Below are positions 11,028 through 20,898 of a stretch of DNA of 40,652 bases, in pieces; position 1 is the stretch's first letter, and each line of letters begins with the position of its first letter. Position numbers and translations under genes: made by a program. The notes beneath the pieces are model-generated. The model was given only the letters and a program-made list of their open reading frames with translations, had not been told where the DNA came from and did not search any database. This stretch comes from Gloeophyllum trabeum ATCC 11539. Taxonomy: Eukaryota; Basidiomycota; Agaricomycetes; Gloeophyllales; Gloeophyllaceae. Where the stretch lies: assembly GCF_000344685.1 (NCBI RefSeq), contig NW_006920416.1:1007231-1047882 (forward strand). Reading direction: 5' to 3'.

Positions 11028-11708
11028 TAGAACTACTATTAGAACTCCGAGTCGGACAAAGAACGAACCCGCGAAGTCGCAGAGAGCGGGTCCGGGTCAG
11101 CACCTCCCGCTTCTCATCTTAATTAAATCGTTAGCGTTCTGTACATAGGATTTTCCGCAGGGAGAAGAAATCGGATGATATGTACGAAGATTCGCACGAA
11201 CGATACGCAACGAGAACAACAAGGAATGGAAAATCATGATCACACATGTACACATGCAGTTCTGCCTCAGGCCTCAGGCCTCAGTACTTGTAAGTCTCGC
11301 TACTCCTGTGCGTCCTTAGCAGGGCGCTATATGTGAAAGGATGACCGCTCGTTCGAAGTATCTGAGCTACGGCGCCCACGAACGCGGGGTGCAGGTCAAA
11401 GAAGCTACCAGATAGTTTGTCTTAGCACAACCCGTGTTCCAATGTGTTGAAGGTTGCGTGAAGTCATGAGAATTTCGAAGGGAAAGGATACTCGAGAGGT
11501 GGACTGAAGCCTCTATACGAAACTAGCCACGCCCCAGAGTCTAGACGTCTGCATCGGCATGTCCAAAAGATACAACTAGCGCTGACGGTATTCTGGAAGG
11601 ACCTACCGGTGCTAATTGAATTGACACCGACCAACCGACAGGCTTGTGGATGAGAGGCTCTGCTGGACATACTATCATCTTCATAGTCAATCACGTCGAC
11701 TTTTATCC
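11028..11708. other. Intergenic stretch with no supported gene
   Basis: About 680 bases sit between the MYND gene start and the end of the possible orphan gene. Open frames are short and lack motifs. A small direct repeat (CTCAGGC repeated around 11266-11282) is visible. It presumably contains the MYND promoter. Confidence 0.4.
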
Positions 11709-12354
11709 TTAGCACTGCTCGGTCATGAGAGCTTTGAAGGAGGAGTACAACGCCAGGGGCTTGCAGCAAGCGGAGGACGAAGTAGATAAAACAGTCAAAA
11801 TGGCAGTTCGAACGTTTGCCACCGAGTGGGGGATGCACGCGTGTAGAACCTGAGTCCTAAGACACAGTTTCAGACCGCTGCTATTGTGCAGCTCGAATTG
11901 CCAAGGTGTCGAATTCCACGTTATGATCACCCGCTGGGATCTGCCTATATAAATGCGTATGCTCATGAAGGCAGTAATGCAAGCCGACACTCACCGGAGT
12001 CCAATCAGACTTGTATCGCATACTTCGACGAGCATTGCGTAAAAACCATATCAAAACCTTCGTCGAACTGCTTCGGTTCATGACCTTGTAGCGTCCGGGC
12101 TTGTCCAGGTTCTTGGGGCATGATACTTTGTTCGCAATGACCGCGGGCGACGTCACGAAGGCTTGAAGTTCGTATATGTGCCTACCCAGGAAGCAGGAGG
12201 CGATAGGAGTGCGTCGTGAGAGCCCAGCCATCCTCGGGACACATTGAGGGAATGAGCGTATTTTCTTGACCTCTGCCCCGTCCGCGGAGAGATCTTCGGC
12301 ACGACGTTTCAGAGTGAACGACCTGCTAACTCGCTGAGAATTATTATTTCGCAT
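11709..12354 (-). CDS. Possible small hypothetical protein, about 166 residues
   Basis: Exon 11995-12354 opens at the ATG MRNNNSQRVSRSFTLKRRAE and carries a basic, nuclear-signal-like stretch (KRRAEDLSADGAEVKKIR). It ends at a good GTGAGT donor in phase 0. Exon 11709-11849 follows in phase 0 and ends TEQC. No family was recognised. Composition is plausible for coding DNA, but there is no independent support, and other splice choices are possible downstream. The whole model may be spurious. Confidence 0.33.
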
Positions 12355-12565
12355 CTTGAGTGACGCAGGAATGTATGGGCTCCCGACGATAGCATATTCA
12401 TCGATCGCCACGTCTCCATTACACTACCATATAGATACCTAGATTACTGAGTCCAACTCCGAGACGTGAACCTGCTACTCACAAGCTAAGTGCGGGTCAC
12501 GGGAGGAAGAAGCGAGGTCCAAAAGCGAAGGTGACAAAAGATGATCCCGGCTACTCTGATTAACT

Positions 12566-13011
12566 TCACGGTTGGGAATCCAAGTCCTTGAATTCCGCTC
12601 GTACTGCAGGGTAATGGGTCATGACCAGACTTACTGACAGCAGCGCAAGGTAAGAAACGTACACTTCTCCCATTCCAACCGCTCCAACTCGGCTATCTTT
12701 GTGGCCTGCTCTTCCTCGATCTTCTTCCCGAGGAAAACATCTTTCCACCCGATCTCCTCGTTCTTCACTTCCGCAGGATTGAACACCGCTTCCCCCTTCT
12801 TGCGCGCTAGGTTCCGCAACCTTGTGTATTCTTCGTCGGATAGGTCGTCGTTGGAGCGTAAGCGCTGAGCTATGTCCTCGAGAATGGACGTTTGGGCGAG
12901 GACCGAAGCTTTCTGAGCTTCGGCGGTTTTGCGTTGCCAAAGCAGATGGATGGAAACGGAAGTGAGAGCGACGGAGTAGATTATATGTGGTAAATATGAT
13001 GTCCTACTCAT
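12566..13011 (-). CDS. Small single-pass membrane protein, 128 residues
   Basis: Exons 12663-13011 and 12566-12603 join through a GTACGT..CAG intron (phase 1). The protein begins MSRTSYLPHIIYSVALTSVS, a hydrophobic N-terminal segment that can serve as membrane anchor or mitochondrial signal-anchor. A long charged helix follows (KTAEAQKASVLAQTSILEDI, RLRNLARKKGEAVF, KKIEEEQATKIAELERLEWE), ending RAEFKDLDSQP. Size and layout match small fungal mitochondrial or ER proteins with an N-terminal anchor and coiled tail. I cannot name the family. A perfect palindrome lies 81 bp upstream of its ATG. Confidence 0.66.
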
Positions 13012-13695
13012 GTCAGCTTCGTAGCCTGCGTTCGTCGTTCAAGCATAGAGATGTGTTATGGCGGACAAATGTCAGCGCGAACGCGGTTGTATCTCGCGAT
13101 CGCGAGAAATGTGGCAACTACGCTTGAGGCGGAGCGAAGCGTAGCAAGAACCCTCCTAGGATCCTGGCCATGGTCCAGGACTCATAGGGCTTGGAATTGG
13201 AAGTTGAGGGATGTTCGTTCTCCCTCACAAGACACTACTGCTACTGTCTGAGGTGAGGCTCAGATAGCATCAAGCCAAACCTGAGCTCTATACTATGCAG
13301 TGGGGCAGGAAGTGGGAGACCCGTCGATCTATATCCTTCACCAAGTTCATCGAGCCACGTTGCCACCGGTGCATATGTGGCCATGGAATAAGCCCATCGC
13401 TCGGCTGGATGTGCTACCAAACATCGTTAGCTCTGGAGCTGTTGTTTGGATGTTATTGCCACAGTCGAGAGTGACGAATTCGTAAAGTCAGAGAGCTCGT
13501 CGCGGACCCGGACCGCTGCTCCCAACGTCCTCGGAACCCACTGAAACCCGAGTTAGATGTTATCCTTCAGAAGAAAATGTCAACAGCCGAGGAGGCCGAA
13601 ATTCCATGCGCTTATGCAAGTCTATATCCAATGTAACCTGCAATGATCCCTCTTAACCCTAACAGAAAGGATGAAATGATCACTATCGGGGGGCG
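13012..13695. other. Intergenic stretch between two minus-strand genes
   Basis: About 680 bases. It holds the promoter of the 128-residue gene near its left end and the 3' region of the SDR gene near its right end. Only short motif-free open frames are present. Confidence 0.45.
13092..13107. promoter_or_regulatory. Perfect 16 bp palindrome TCTCGCGATCGCGAGA
   Basis: The sequence is its own reverse complement and contains two TCTCGCGA half-sites. It sits 81 bp upstream of the ATG of the 128-residue membrane protein. Its position suggests a promoter element bound by a dimer, which is inference. Confidence 0.45.
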
Positions 13696-14818
13696 TCAGG
13701 GCGCAAGCTCCACACGAGCAGACGGACTATATATGCGTACCAAAGATGCACCACCACAAGTCTTGATTGTCTGGCCGGTGATGTACTCTCCCTCGTCTGA
13801 GACCAAGAACGACACGAGCTTGGCTACGTCTTCGGGCTGCTGTATGCGACCGAGCTTCACATCACGCTTGATGCGCAGGGCTTTCGCCTCTCCTATTGAG
13901 ATCCCCTCCTGTGAAGCGGGACGTAATGAGAATTAACAACAAAGTGACAGAGAGACACGCACGATCTTCGCCAGCTCCCGATCGATGTGGTCCCACATAG
14001 GAGTGTCGACGATGCCCGGGCCATAGGCTGAGGGAAGGGTAGGCGCGAGAGGCTTTGACGGGATGTGGTGTTACTTACCGTTCACGCGAATGTCGTATTG
14101 AGCCCACTCCTTCGCTGCTGCCTCGGTGAAACCACGGACGGCGAACTTGGTGGCGCCGTAGGGTCCAAGGTTCTCTGTCCACCGTATCCGTTAACGATGA
14201 TCCCTGTAAAACGGAAAGCAGATAATTACCGGCCGTGCGATACGACGCTATTGAGCCGGCACCGAGGATGCGACCGCCGAAACCTTGCTTCACCATCTGC
14301 TTCGCAGCCGCAATGTGCGTGTTCATCAGCCCAAGCAGGTTAAGGCGGACTTCGTTCTCGATAAACCTATATTAACCGGTTACGTACCGGGTCAGGCAGA
14401 GCAGTCACGGGGTGATGGTGGGAGCGGGCTTACTCTGGTGTGCACTCCAGAAGGGGCTTGACCTGGGTCACGCCGGCGTTCGCGACGCTGACGAAGAGTG
14501 TAGGCCCGAGCCGGTCGACGGTCTCCTCTACGGCGGCGTACACCTGCTTCGCCTCCCGAACATCTGTGTTGGCTCGTCAGTGTCTGTTTCGCTGACACAG
14601 GGTCCCCACACACCTGCGAAGACTCCAATGGCCTTGCGCCCGTAGCTCTCAATCTCCTTGATGGTATTTGCCAGCCTATCCTTCGCTTGGGGTATCTCAG
14701 CGATGGAGATGTCGTAGCCGTCCCTCGCCAGCCGAGTCGCAATGGCACGGCCGATACCCTGCGCACCGCCAGTCACGAACGCCGTCCGTCCCAAGGCTGC
14801 TTTGATGGGTGCTGCCAT
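13696..14818 (-). CDS. Short-chain dehydrogenase/reductase, acetoin/diacetyl reductase-like
   Basis: Six exons (14614-14818, 14434-14563, 14230-14366, 14079-14174, 13963-14027, 13696-13908) give 281 residues. This is a classical cytosolic SDR with an NAD(P) Rossmann fold. TGGAQGIG forms the nucleotide-binding glycine motif after the start [18 protein letters not shown] is in SVANAGVTQ. The active-site Ser is in GAGSIASYR, and the catalytic YxxxK is YGATK. The loop [15 protein letters not shown] follows, then a C-terminal [20 protein letters not shown]. This pattern is that of the diacetyl reductase / (S)-acetoin-forming group; the substrate is inferred. The C-terminal tail after GGASLV is about 15 residues longer than usual, so a last short intron may be missed. 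A decayed inverted paralogue lies at about 19560-20480. Confidence 0.87.
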
Positions 14819-15148
14819 TACTCAGGGTGGGGGAGGGGAAAGAGGGGATGAATGCTGGGTAATGGAATTATTGCGAGCATTTATTGAGGGGCCCCGGGCC
14901 GCTGTGGCAGCAGAAGATCGGAATATCCGGCAGCCCTTCCATCTGGCGACCGGGCCTGGATTCCTGTCCGATGCGGTAGACGTAAAACTTGCACTGTGCG
15001 AGCCTCTTGGAGGAGTCAGTCGCGGAGTTGTTTGAGCAATGAGGAGCCGGGCAACTGAAGATCGAGGAACGGAGTGAACATAGTGATCTCGGACACTTCA
15101 CCGGACCAGAATTTACTTGATAAAACGTAAAATAAATAATCGTATCCA
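14819..15148. promoter_or_regulatory. SDR promoter region, shared with the decayed copy
   Basis: The stretch upstream of the SDR ATG contains, read on the minus strand, AGCGGCCCGGGGCCCCTCAA followed by TAAATGC. Nearly the same block recurs at about 19590-19612 before the SDR pseudogene. The block is therefore part of the duplicated unit and probably the core promoter. Confidence 0.5.
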
Positions 15149-15224
15149 GCCCTTATAGCTCAGTGGTAGAGCGCATCACTCGTAGGTCATGATGAGGTCC
15201 GTCGTTCAATCCGGCGTGAGGGCA
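15149..15224 (+). tRNA. tRNA-Thr (anticodon CGT), with probable 4 nt intron
   Basis: The acceptor stem GCCCTTA pairs with TGAGGGC, and the discriminator base is A. The D arm is GCTC..GAGC. The anticodon stem is CATCA/TGATG, and the T arm is CGTCG-TTCAATC-CGGCG with a normal B box. The anticodon loop reads CTCGTAGGTCA, eleven bases instead of seven. Removing GGTC one base after the CGT anticodon, the canonical position of nuclear tRNA introns, restores a seven-base loop. Confidence 0.9.
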
Positions 15225-15225
15225 A

Positions 15226-15230
15226 TTTTT
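15226..15230 (+). terminator. RNA polymerase III T-run terminator
   Basis: Five T residues begin two bases after the discriminator base of tRNA-Thr(CGT), the usual Pol III stop signal. Confidence 0.8.
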
Positions 15231-16376
15231 GCAAATCGGATCGTTTCCAGTTTACCTCACATCACCTGTCCATTCCTTTTTCCTGTATGGACTTTGTTTG
15301 GGGGGACAATATATCATTGTTAAGCTCGTATCTCCCTCAAATTCAAACATATTCGGGCGCTGTTTTGACGAGTCGATGCGAAATTGCGCATAATATCAAA
15401 ACGTACTTACAGATATCCTGTGTGCAGACTATTCCGGCAGCAAAATACTGGTTTCGGCACGATTTCGCTTACACTGGGGGGAGAGTTTGACAATCAGTAA
15501 CGGAACTGTCACACCGGCTGCGGCAATCTCCAGACGGCATTCCCTATCGGGAGCACCTGGGCTGGCCCTTCGGTTGTGCACATACTCCAGCAGGGGATGG
15601 AAAAATCGTCTGCAGCAGCTCATTTTATTTGTGAGAACATAATTACAGATTGTATAGTAAGTGCTATCCAAGGAAACATTGACTGCAAGACCCACTGGGG
15701 TCGTCGGCGCATGCACACGCGAATGCGCATTCAAGCTCCGCTTGGATTCCACAGTCACGCCCTGTCTCGATAGAGTGTTTGACAAACACCTACCTGACGT
15801 CTAGCAAGGGAATTCCTCCACCTCATGCATATCGGGCTTGACGAACAGGCAGTTAAGAACTGTAAGGACGTATTCTTTATGTTGTTCCATGGTTTTGGGA
15901 CACACCGTTCAGGAGATCTCTCCAAATGCATTCCCCAGTAGAGGTATATCAGCGTGTTTTGTGTGTTCACGGACGAAGCAAGGAGAAATAAATTATTCTG
16001 AGCTTAGAGACATGAAAAGTAGATGCATGCTCATACGTATGCCAATTGCTGAAGCTGAATATGGGATGTGGAAAGAGCTACGAGCGATTTGTCGTTTTGT
16101 CAAACCCAATACCCGTGTCAAACTCCCCCCCAATTCCGATTCCTCTAGAATCGGTTTACTGTTCATCGGTTGTATAGGGCTCTCTGGTGATCGAGAAAGC
16201 GAGCGCTTAACAGGGGTTATACCACTTACAGCCCAAATTACTCGAAATGTAATAGGAGCACTGCTCATAAATGGTAGGTGGACCGATCCAAATCTTACCG
16301 CCACCAACAAATAGGAACTATTACCCCTTATGTCGAGGATTACCATTTGTGTGATGGAAATTAATTCCAAATATGC
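15231..16376. other. AT-richer intergenic region with no supported gene
   Basis: More than 1.1 kb of lower-GC sequence than the surrounding genes. A 158-codon frame (15838-16314, plus) starts without ATG and has no motif or codon-choice similarity to neighbours, so it is not called. The region resembles decayed transposon or spacer DNA, but no terminal repeats or transposase remnants were recognised. Confidence 0.45.
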
Positions 16377-16520
16377 AGGGTGGCACTGTCAGGCATCCCC
16401 CGGCTGCCTAATGGCAAGCATCCTGTTGCCTACGGTACAAGCTATCAGTGTTGAAAACATGCTGTATACAGTACACTGACTCTACAGTAACACTGATCGA
16501 GGGTGGCGGAATGCCACCCT
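16377..16520. repeat. Candidate miniature inverted-repeat element, 144 bp
   Basis: AGGGTGGCA at 16377-16385 is matched by its exact inverse TGCCACCCT at 16512-16520. Inside are further inverted pieces: TCAGTGTT near 16445 against AACACTGA near 16490, and a GGGTGGC..GCCACCC hairpin at the right end. No target-site duplication is clear. It could equally be a decayed structured sequence. Confidence 0.35.
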
Positions 16521-17044
16521 AGGGCAGCAAAGAAGGCACTTGTTATCTATTCTCAGCTATATGTAACTGTAAAGCTTGACACCAAGTATCTGATGGAACG
16601 AAGACTCTGACCGCACCGGCAGGCCGCTAACTTGAGAGTTAGAAGTTGATATCATTCAGTATCATTCAGGTCAAGATGAAATAACTATGAGCATTGTTGA
16701 TGCCGTGCAGCGCCCGGGGAGCAAGAAAGATTATTTCCCTGCTTGTAGAGTCCCTGCCGTGGGTTTACCATAGACTTTTATATGTGAGGAATCGGACCTG
16801 GCGTGCCGCGCAGCGCCGAATACCTCCCAAGTGATAGTACTGATCGGTCTGCGGCAACAAGTCACGACTTAATACAGCCATTGGCAGATGGATGGGCCCA
16901 CTTTTGAGAATCATTTACAGTCGGACCACGTCGGACTGACAATTTCAAGTCCCCGAGAGACATAAATCAGACCATCTGGACTTCTCTACCTTCTTCCGAC
17001 GTCCCTGGCACCCACTCCGACCCACTCCGACTATACGTAGTTTT
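16521..17044. other. Intergenic stretch with no supported gene
   Basis: About 520 bases without a supported frame. It contains two adjacent copies of TATCATTCAG near 16649-16669 and two copies of CCCACTCCGA near 17010-17030. Both are small direct repeats of unknown meaning. Confidence 0.4.
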
Positions 17045-17290
17045 CTAAATTGATGGTCTATCGATCTGCAAGCGGCTGTAATTGACTTTTTTCGGCCGTC
17101 TTCTCGCTGCTGCGGAACTGGAACGTGTTACAGTGTCGTTGGAATGCGTCTCGACGGTCTCGTCTACAGTAGTCACATCCAATGTTGCGCCACTACCTTC
17201 AGTTCTGGAGATAATGCGGTCATGGGTCCCATTCTGGCGATAGCAATCCAAATCGTCCAATCGTCTGCTGCGGTCCCGGAGTGTCGACAT
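17045..17290 (-). CDS. Possible small hypothetical protein, 81 residues
   Basis: An uninterrupted frame starts at a true ATG (MSTLRDRSRRLDDLDCYRQN) and ends RRRPKKVNYSRLQIDRPSI. It is Arg/Thr/Ser-rich with a basic patch. It lies 57 bp from, and divergent to, the membrane-protein gene at 17348, with a palindrome between them. Nothing else supports it. Confidence 0.25.
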   Translation of the reverse strand: MSTLRDRSRRLDDLDCYRQNGTHDRIISRTEGSGATLDVTTVDETVETHSNDTVTRSSSAAARRRPKKVNYSRLQIDRPSI

Positions 17291-17311
17291 TAGCGCCGAT
17301 GATTAGAATAT

Positions 17312-17323
17312 TGCGCATGCGCA
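17312..17323. promoter_or_regulatory. Palindrome TGCGCATGCGCA
   Basis: A perfect 12 bp palindrome lies 25 bp upstream of the proposed ATG at 17348. It has the form of a site for a dimeric DNA-binding protein. The animal NRF1 site has the same sequence, but whether fungi use it is unknown to me. Confidence 0.35.
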
Positions 17324-17347
17324 GCGCAGCGATCAAACGCTAGCCAC

Positions 17348-19047
17348 ATGCTTCCAGGGGGCTGCGCTCCATGTTATAAACTCCAAGAGGGCTCGACCTC
17401 ATTGTCGCAACTTGGTCGCAGCAGCCATGACGCGCAGCAGGTGCCTCCTCCCCCGCAGTATTCATATGAGGCGGCGAACGAAGTGTTCGTCCCCCCAAAC
17501 CTTACAGCCAATTCAATGCAGCCAGTACACCCAGAATCGGCCGGACGGAGATTCCTCAAGGCCTTCGGCATAGCCATCCTCATATGGTTCCTGCTGGGTG
17601 CGTTCACCAGCAGCCTATATGACGTTGCGCACCAGGGCCATAGACATGGGTCGTTTCCTGTGAGCTTCTTTTTCCTCCAGCGTTTAGTGCTGCACTTTCT
17701 ATGTCGACGTGGTTTGTTCAGTACGTGTACCAGGGCGGGCCGTCGGAGGGAGATGGTCGAGCAGACTGCAGTTCGGGTGCCCAATGGCAGTCGTCGGCGG
17801 CGGGGTGGTACGACTCTGCATCGGTCAATGCTACGGGCTCCTACCCCAGGTCGGTCGCAACCTCGCTGGAGCTCCCCTTGTCGTCCGACTTGCTCTACTT
17901 TGTCGCCCGCGGAGCGCAAATGTCGGGCAATCTGGACGTCTTGGACGACGGCAAGAACCGCGGCGTTGTCAAAGTGGACGTCGTAATATACTACCGTGAA
18001 CAGAGCGCGCTCGACCGGACGTCTGTCTGCAAGCTGAAACGCGGAGACGGCGAAAATGGCGTTGGATTCTTCGTAAGCGCTTCATATAGCTCGAACAATC
18101 ACAGAAGGCTGACTTTGGAGTGGTGCAGACGCCCACGATTCCAGAACATGGCTCATGGCGAGACCAGATCCGTTTTGACCTTACTGTCCATTTGCCGGTC
18201 TTCCCGACGGACGGGGTCCTCCATATCCCGGCTTTCGACACGCATCTCCCTAATTTTTCAGAGCGGTTGGGCGATCTGGGGAACACCGTCCTTTTTGAGT
18301 CCTTGTCGCTGCGATCTACGAATGCCCCGATTTCCAGCAAGGTGAGTCTCGCGGGTTTGTCACGCAGGCCAGCAAGGACTTATGACTACCCCACGGCAGT
18401 CCGTTGCTGCTAAACGAGCAGACATTCAGTCGAGCAACGGCCCGATTCAAGGCAGTTTCAGGACGGACAGTCATCTGAGCCTCGTCACCTCCAACGCGCG
18501 TATCCAGGCTCAAGTGGAGCTCTACAACAACGGTGGCGCTGACACCACCGACCTGGTCCTAATCACGACTAATGGGTGATTTCCCTATAGTTAACCTCGA
18601 ATGCAATCCAGAAACTAACGAGCTCTTTTGCCACGCAGTGCCGTTGAATCAGAGATCAGCGCGTACTCGACCTCCGGCTCCGGCTCCGGTGGCTCTTTCA
18701 AAACCTCAGCCAAGACAAGCAATAATCGCATCACACTGTCGCATGTCGAGGCACCGGTGGACTCCGTGCTCGATCTCACGGCGAGGACGACCAATGGAGC
18801 TGCCACCGTGCACTTGCATCCGACATTCGAAGGCACGTTCGAGCTGAGCACGTCGAATGCGCAGCCGTCGGTCGAGGTAAGTCGTGATGAGGATGACCCC
18901 AAGGGCCGCGGGCGACGGAGGCAGGTGTGGCAGACCACCCGGCGCCGGGGTACCCTGCAGGGGACCGTGTACTGGGATGAAGCCAGGAAGGATACAGGAT
19001 CCGTGAAGGTGACGAGCAGCAATGCGCCCATTCACGTCATTCTATGA
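17348..19047 (+). CDS. Single-pass membrane protein with beta-rich, adhesin-like outer domain, about 486 residues
   Basis: Exons 17348-17659, 17722-18072, 18129-18341, 18400-18575 and 18639-19047 join in frame; exon 2 may begin at 17734 instead. A short Pro/Gln-rich tail (QQVPPPPQYSYEAANEV) precedes one hydrophobic helix (FLKAFGIAILIWFLLGAFTS). A long extracellular part follows. It contains repeated short beta strands of the type SLSLRSTNAPISSK, ADIQSSNGPIQGSF, SLVTSNARIQAQVEL, LTARTTNGAATVHL, FELSTSNAQPSVEV and VKVTSSNAPIHVIL. The repeating S/T-N-A/G pattern suggests a right-handed beta-helix or bacterial-adhesin-like (DUF4097-type) fold. The topology is probably type II, with the N-terminus cytosolic. 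Such proteins are widespread in Agaricomycetes with unknown function. The start codon is uncertain. Confidence 0.72.
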
Positions 19048-19559
19048 TTTGGCCACATGTTTGGTTTTGGATTGTTACGCGGTCTGGAATTACTGTGTAC
19101 GCTCAGCGTGGTATACAGCGTAATATTCTGTTGTACTAGTATGCCTAACTGCGAATTTGACATGTACTTGGTTAAAGCAAACGACAGCGCTATCGGAGGT
19201 TCGGCCCGAGGGCCTCCGAAAGGGTGGTGGCGGTGCTGTGCGCGTGCTATGTAGTATGGACGCGCTTTGAGCGTGGTCGCACAAGTGCAGCTTGCCATCC
19301 GCCAACGAAAATGCAAACCTATAGCATGTATAATCTGAGTAAATGACCTCAGATATATTATACTTTCTGCGTGGTGGTAAGCGTCGGTTTGCCTGTACCT
19401 GTAGTCCACGTTACACGTATGCTAGCCGAAACTTCACATCTGGCAGGATACCGTCAAGAGCTGAACATCTCACAGATTTCTGCTGTTATTAGGGATGGCA
19501 GCATCTTTTGGAGTCTCTCTAAAGCGGAGAACATAGGACCCGTCACCCGGCTTTCCTAT
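19048..19559. other. Intergenic stretch with no supported gene
   Basis: About 510 bases follow the membrane-protein gene. Short frames occur on both strands without motif. It should contain that gene's 3' end. Confidence 0.45.
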
Positions 19560-20480
19560 CCCTATCGCGGTCTTCTGTCCGAGCGGCGGCCCGGGGTCCC
19601 TCATTAAATGCTTGCAAGAGCGAAGGATAGCAGCGCCCCGCGTTCGCCCTCCCCTCCCCGCAATCAGTCTCCTGATCGCATTTCTGACACCATCAAGGAA
19701 TCCTTGGGCCGCACCGCGTTCCTCACGGCGGCGCGCAGGGTATCGGTCGCGCCATCGCCCTGCGCTTAGCGAGGGATGGATATGATGTCTTCATTGCCGA
19801 GCAGCCCCACTGGCAGGCGACGGAAAAACTCGACGAGGTTATCAGGGAGATTGAGAGGTATGGCCGGAAGACTATTGGCGTCTTTGCGGGTGCGTGAGGA
19901 CTGTCGCAGTCAGTGCTACGCCAGCTACAAGCAGATCTAAGCTGCAATTGACGAGACAGTCGAGAAACTCGGCCCCTACTCTATTCGTTAGTGTCGCCAA
20001 CGCCGGCGTGACCCAGGTCAAGCCTCTACTCGAGTGTACGCCAGAGTAAGCGTGATGCGAGTGTCACTATGCCCTACCGCTCACCGACGGCTGCGTACTG
20101 CAGATGGCTTGAGAACGAAGTCTGAATCAACTTGCTCGGGCAGAACACTCACATCGCTGCCGCAAAACAGATGGTGAAGCAAGGTTTTGGTGGTCGCATC
20201 ATCGGAGCTTGCTTGATATCCTTAGACTCGTACGGTACAACTGGTAAATAATCCTCCTGGTATGGGTTTGGGCAGTGATTATAATCAATACATGCGATTT
20301 ACAGAGTGCCTTGGACCGTATGCCGCGACAAAATTCGGAGAGGCGTCGGCGAAAGAATGGGCAAGTACGACATTCGAGTCAACGGTAAATCAATGGGGCC
20401 TAATTCTACTGCGTCTCTGTGCTTATCCACCTTATCTCCTCAGCCTATGTTCCTGGTATCGTCGATAAGTATATGGTGAT
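19560..20480 (+). pseudogene. Decayed inverted copy of the SDR gene with its promoter
   Basis: The order of landmarks follows the SDR at 13696-14818 on the opposite strand. First come the duplicated promoter block around 19590-19612 and SLGRTAF near 19705. Next is a Rossmann segment that needs a one-base frame correction near 19730, then [30 protein letters not shown] follows. ENEV is followed by a TGA stop, then [20 protein letters not shown]. Last are LGPYAATKF, SAKEW and AYVPGIVD. In-frame stops and the frameshift rule out a full product, and the normal C-terminal third is not recognisable. The active-site Tyr-Lys pair is still visible as YAATK. Confidence 0.85.
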
Positions 20481-20898
20481 TCTAGGGCCCACTTACGGTT
20501 TGAGGCGGAAACTGATGATGAAGTCGCATCAATTGAGCTCAAGATCATGTAGCGGCATTGCTTGCCGCGGGTGAGCGGACTTTACAGCCCAACCCCATCC
20601 GTTCTGCGGTTGTGGTGCGTAAAACGCGTATCCTCGAGAGATGTTTTCCGACGATGTCGGTGACAGCTCGCCTTCGTTTTAACGTCGAAACCATTCCTGA
20701 CTCGATGAATGCAATCAAACACATCCTGAACTAGGGCTCGTCGTACATAGATTCACGTTTAGGATGCACCACTCATACCGCTCGGAGGCCCAGAGCACAT
20801 GGAATTGACCAGTTGAGTGATCTATGTAGTCTAATGGAAACTAAAAGAAATCGAACAAATTCGAGCGGTTGTTGAAAACCGGCATTCGAAGTGCGCAT
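20481..20898. other. Spacer between the SDR pseudogene and INO1
   Basis: About 420 bases. The left part may contain further decayed SDR sequence, but I could not align it reliably. The right end carries the INO1 3' region. Confidence 0.4.

Noticed and set aside
15838..16314. 158-codon frame in the AT-rich interval
   Set aside because: It has no ATG near the start, no motif and no splice partners. The composition is that of non-coding AT-richer DNA.
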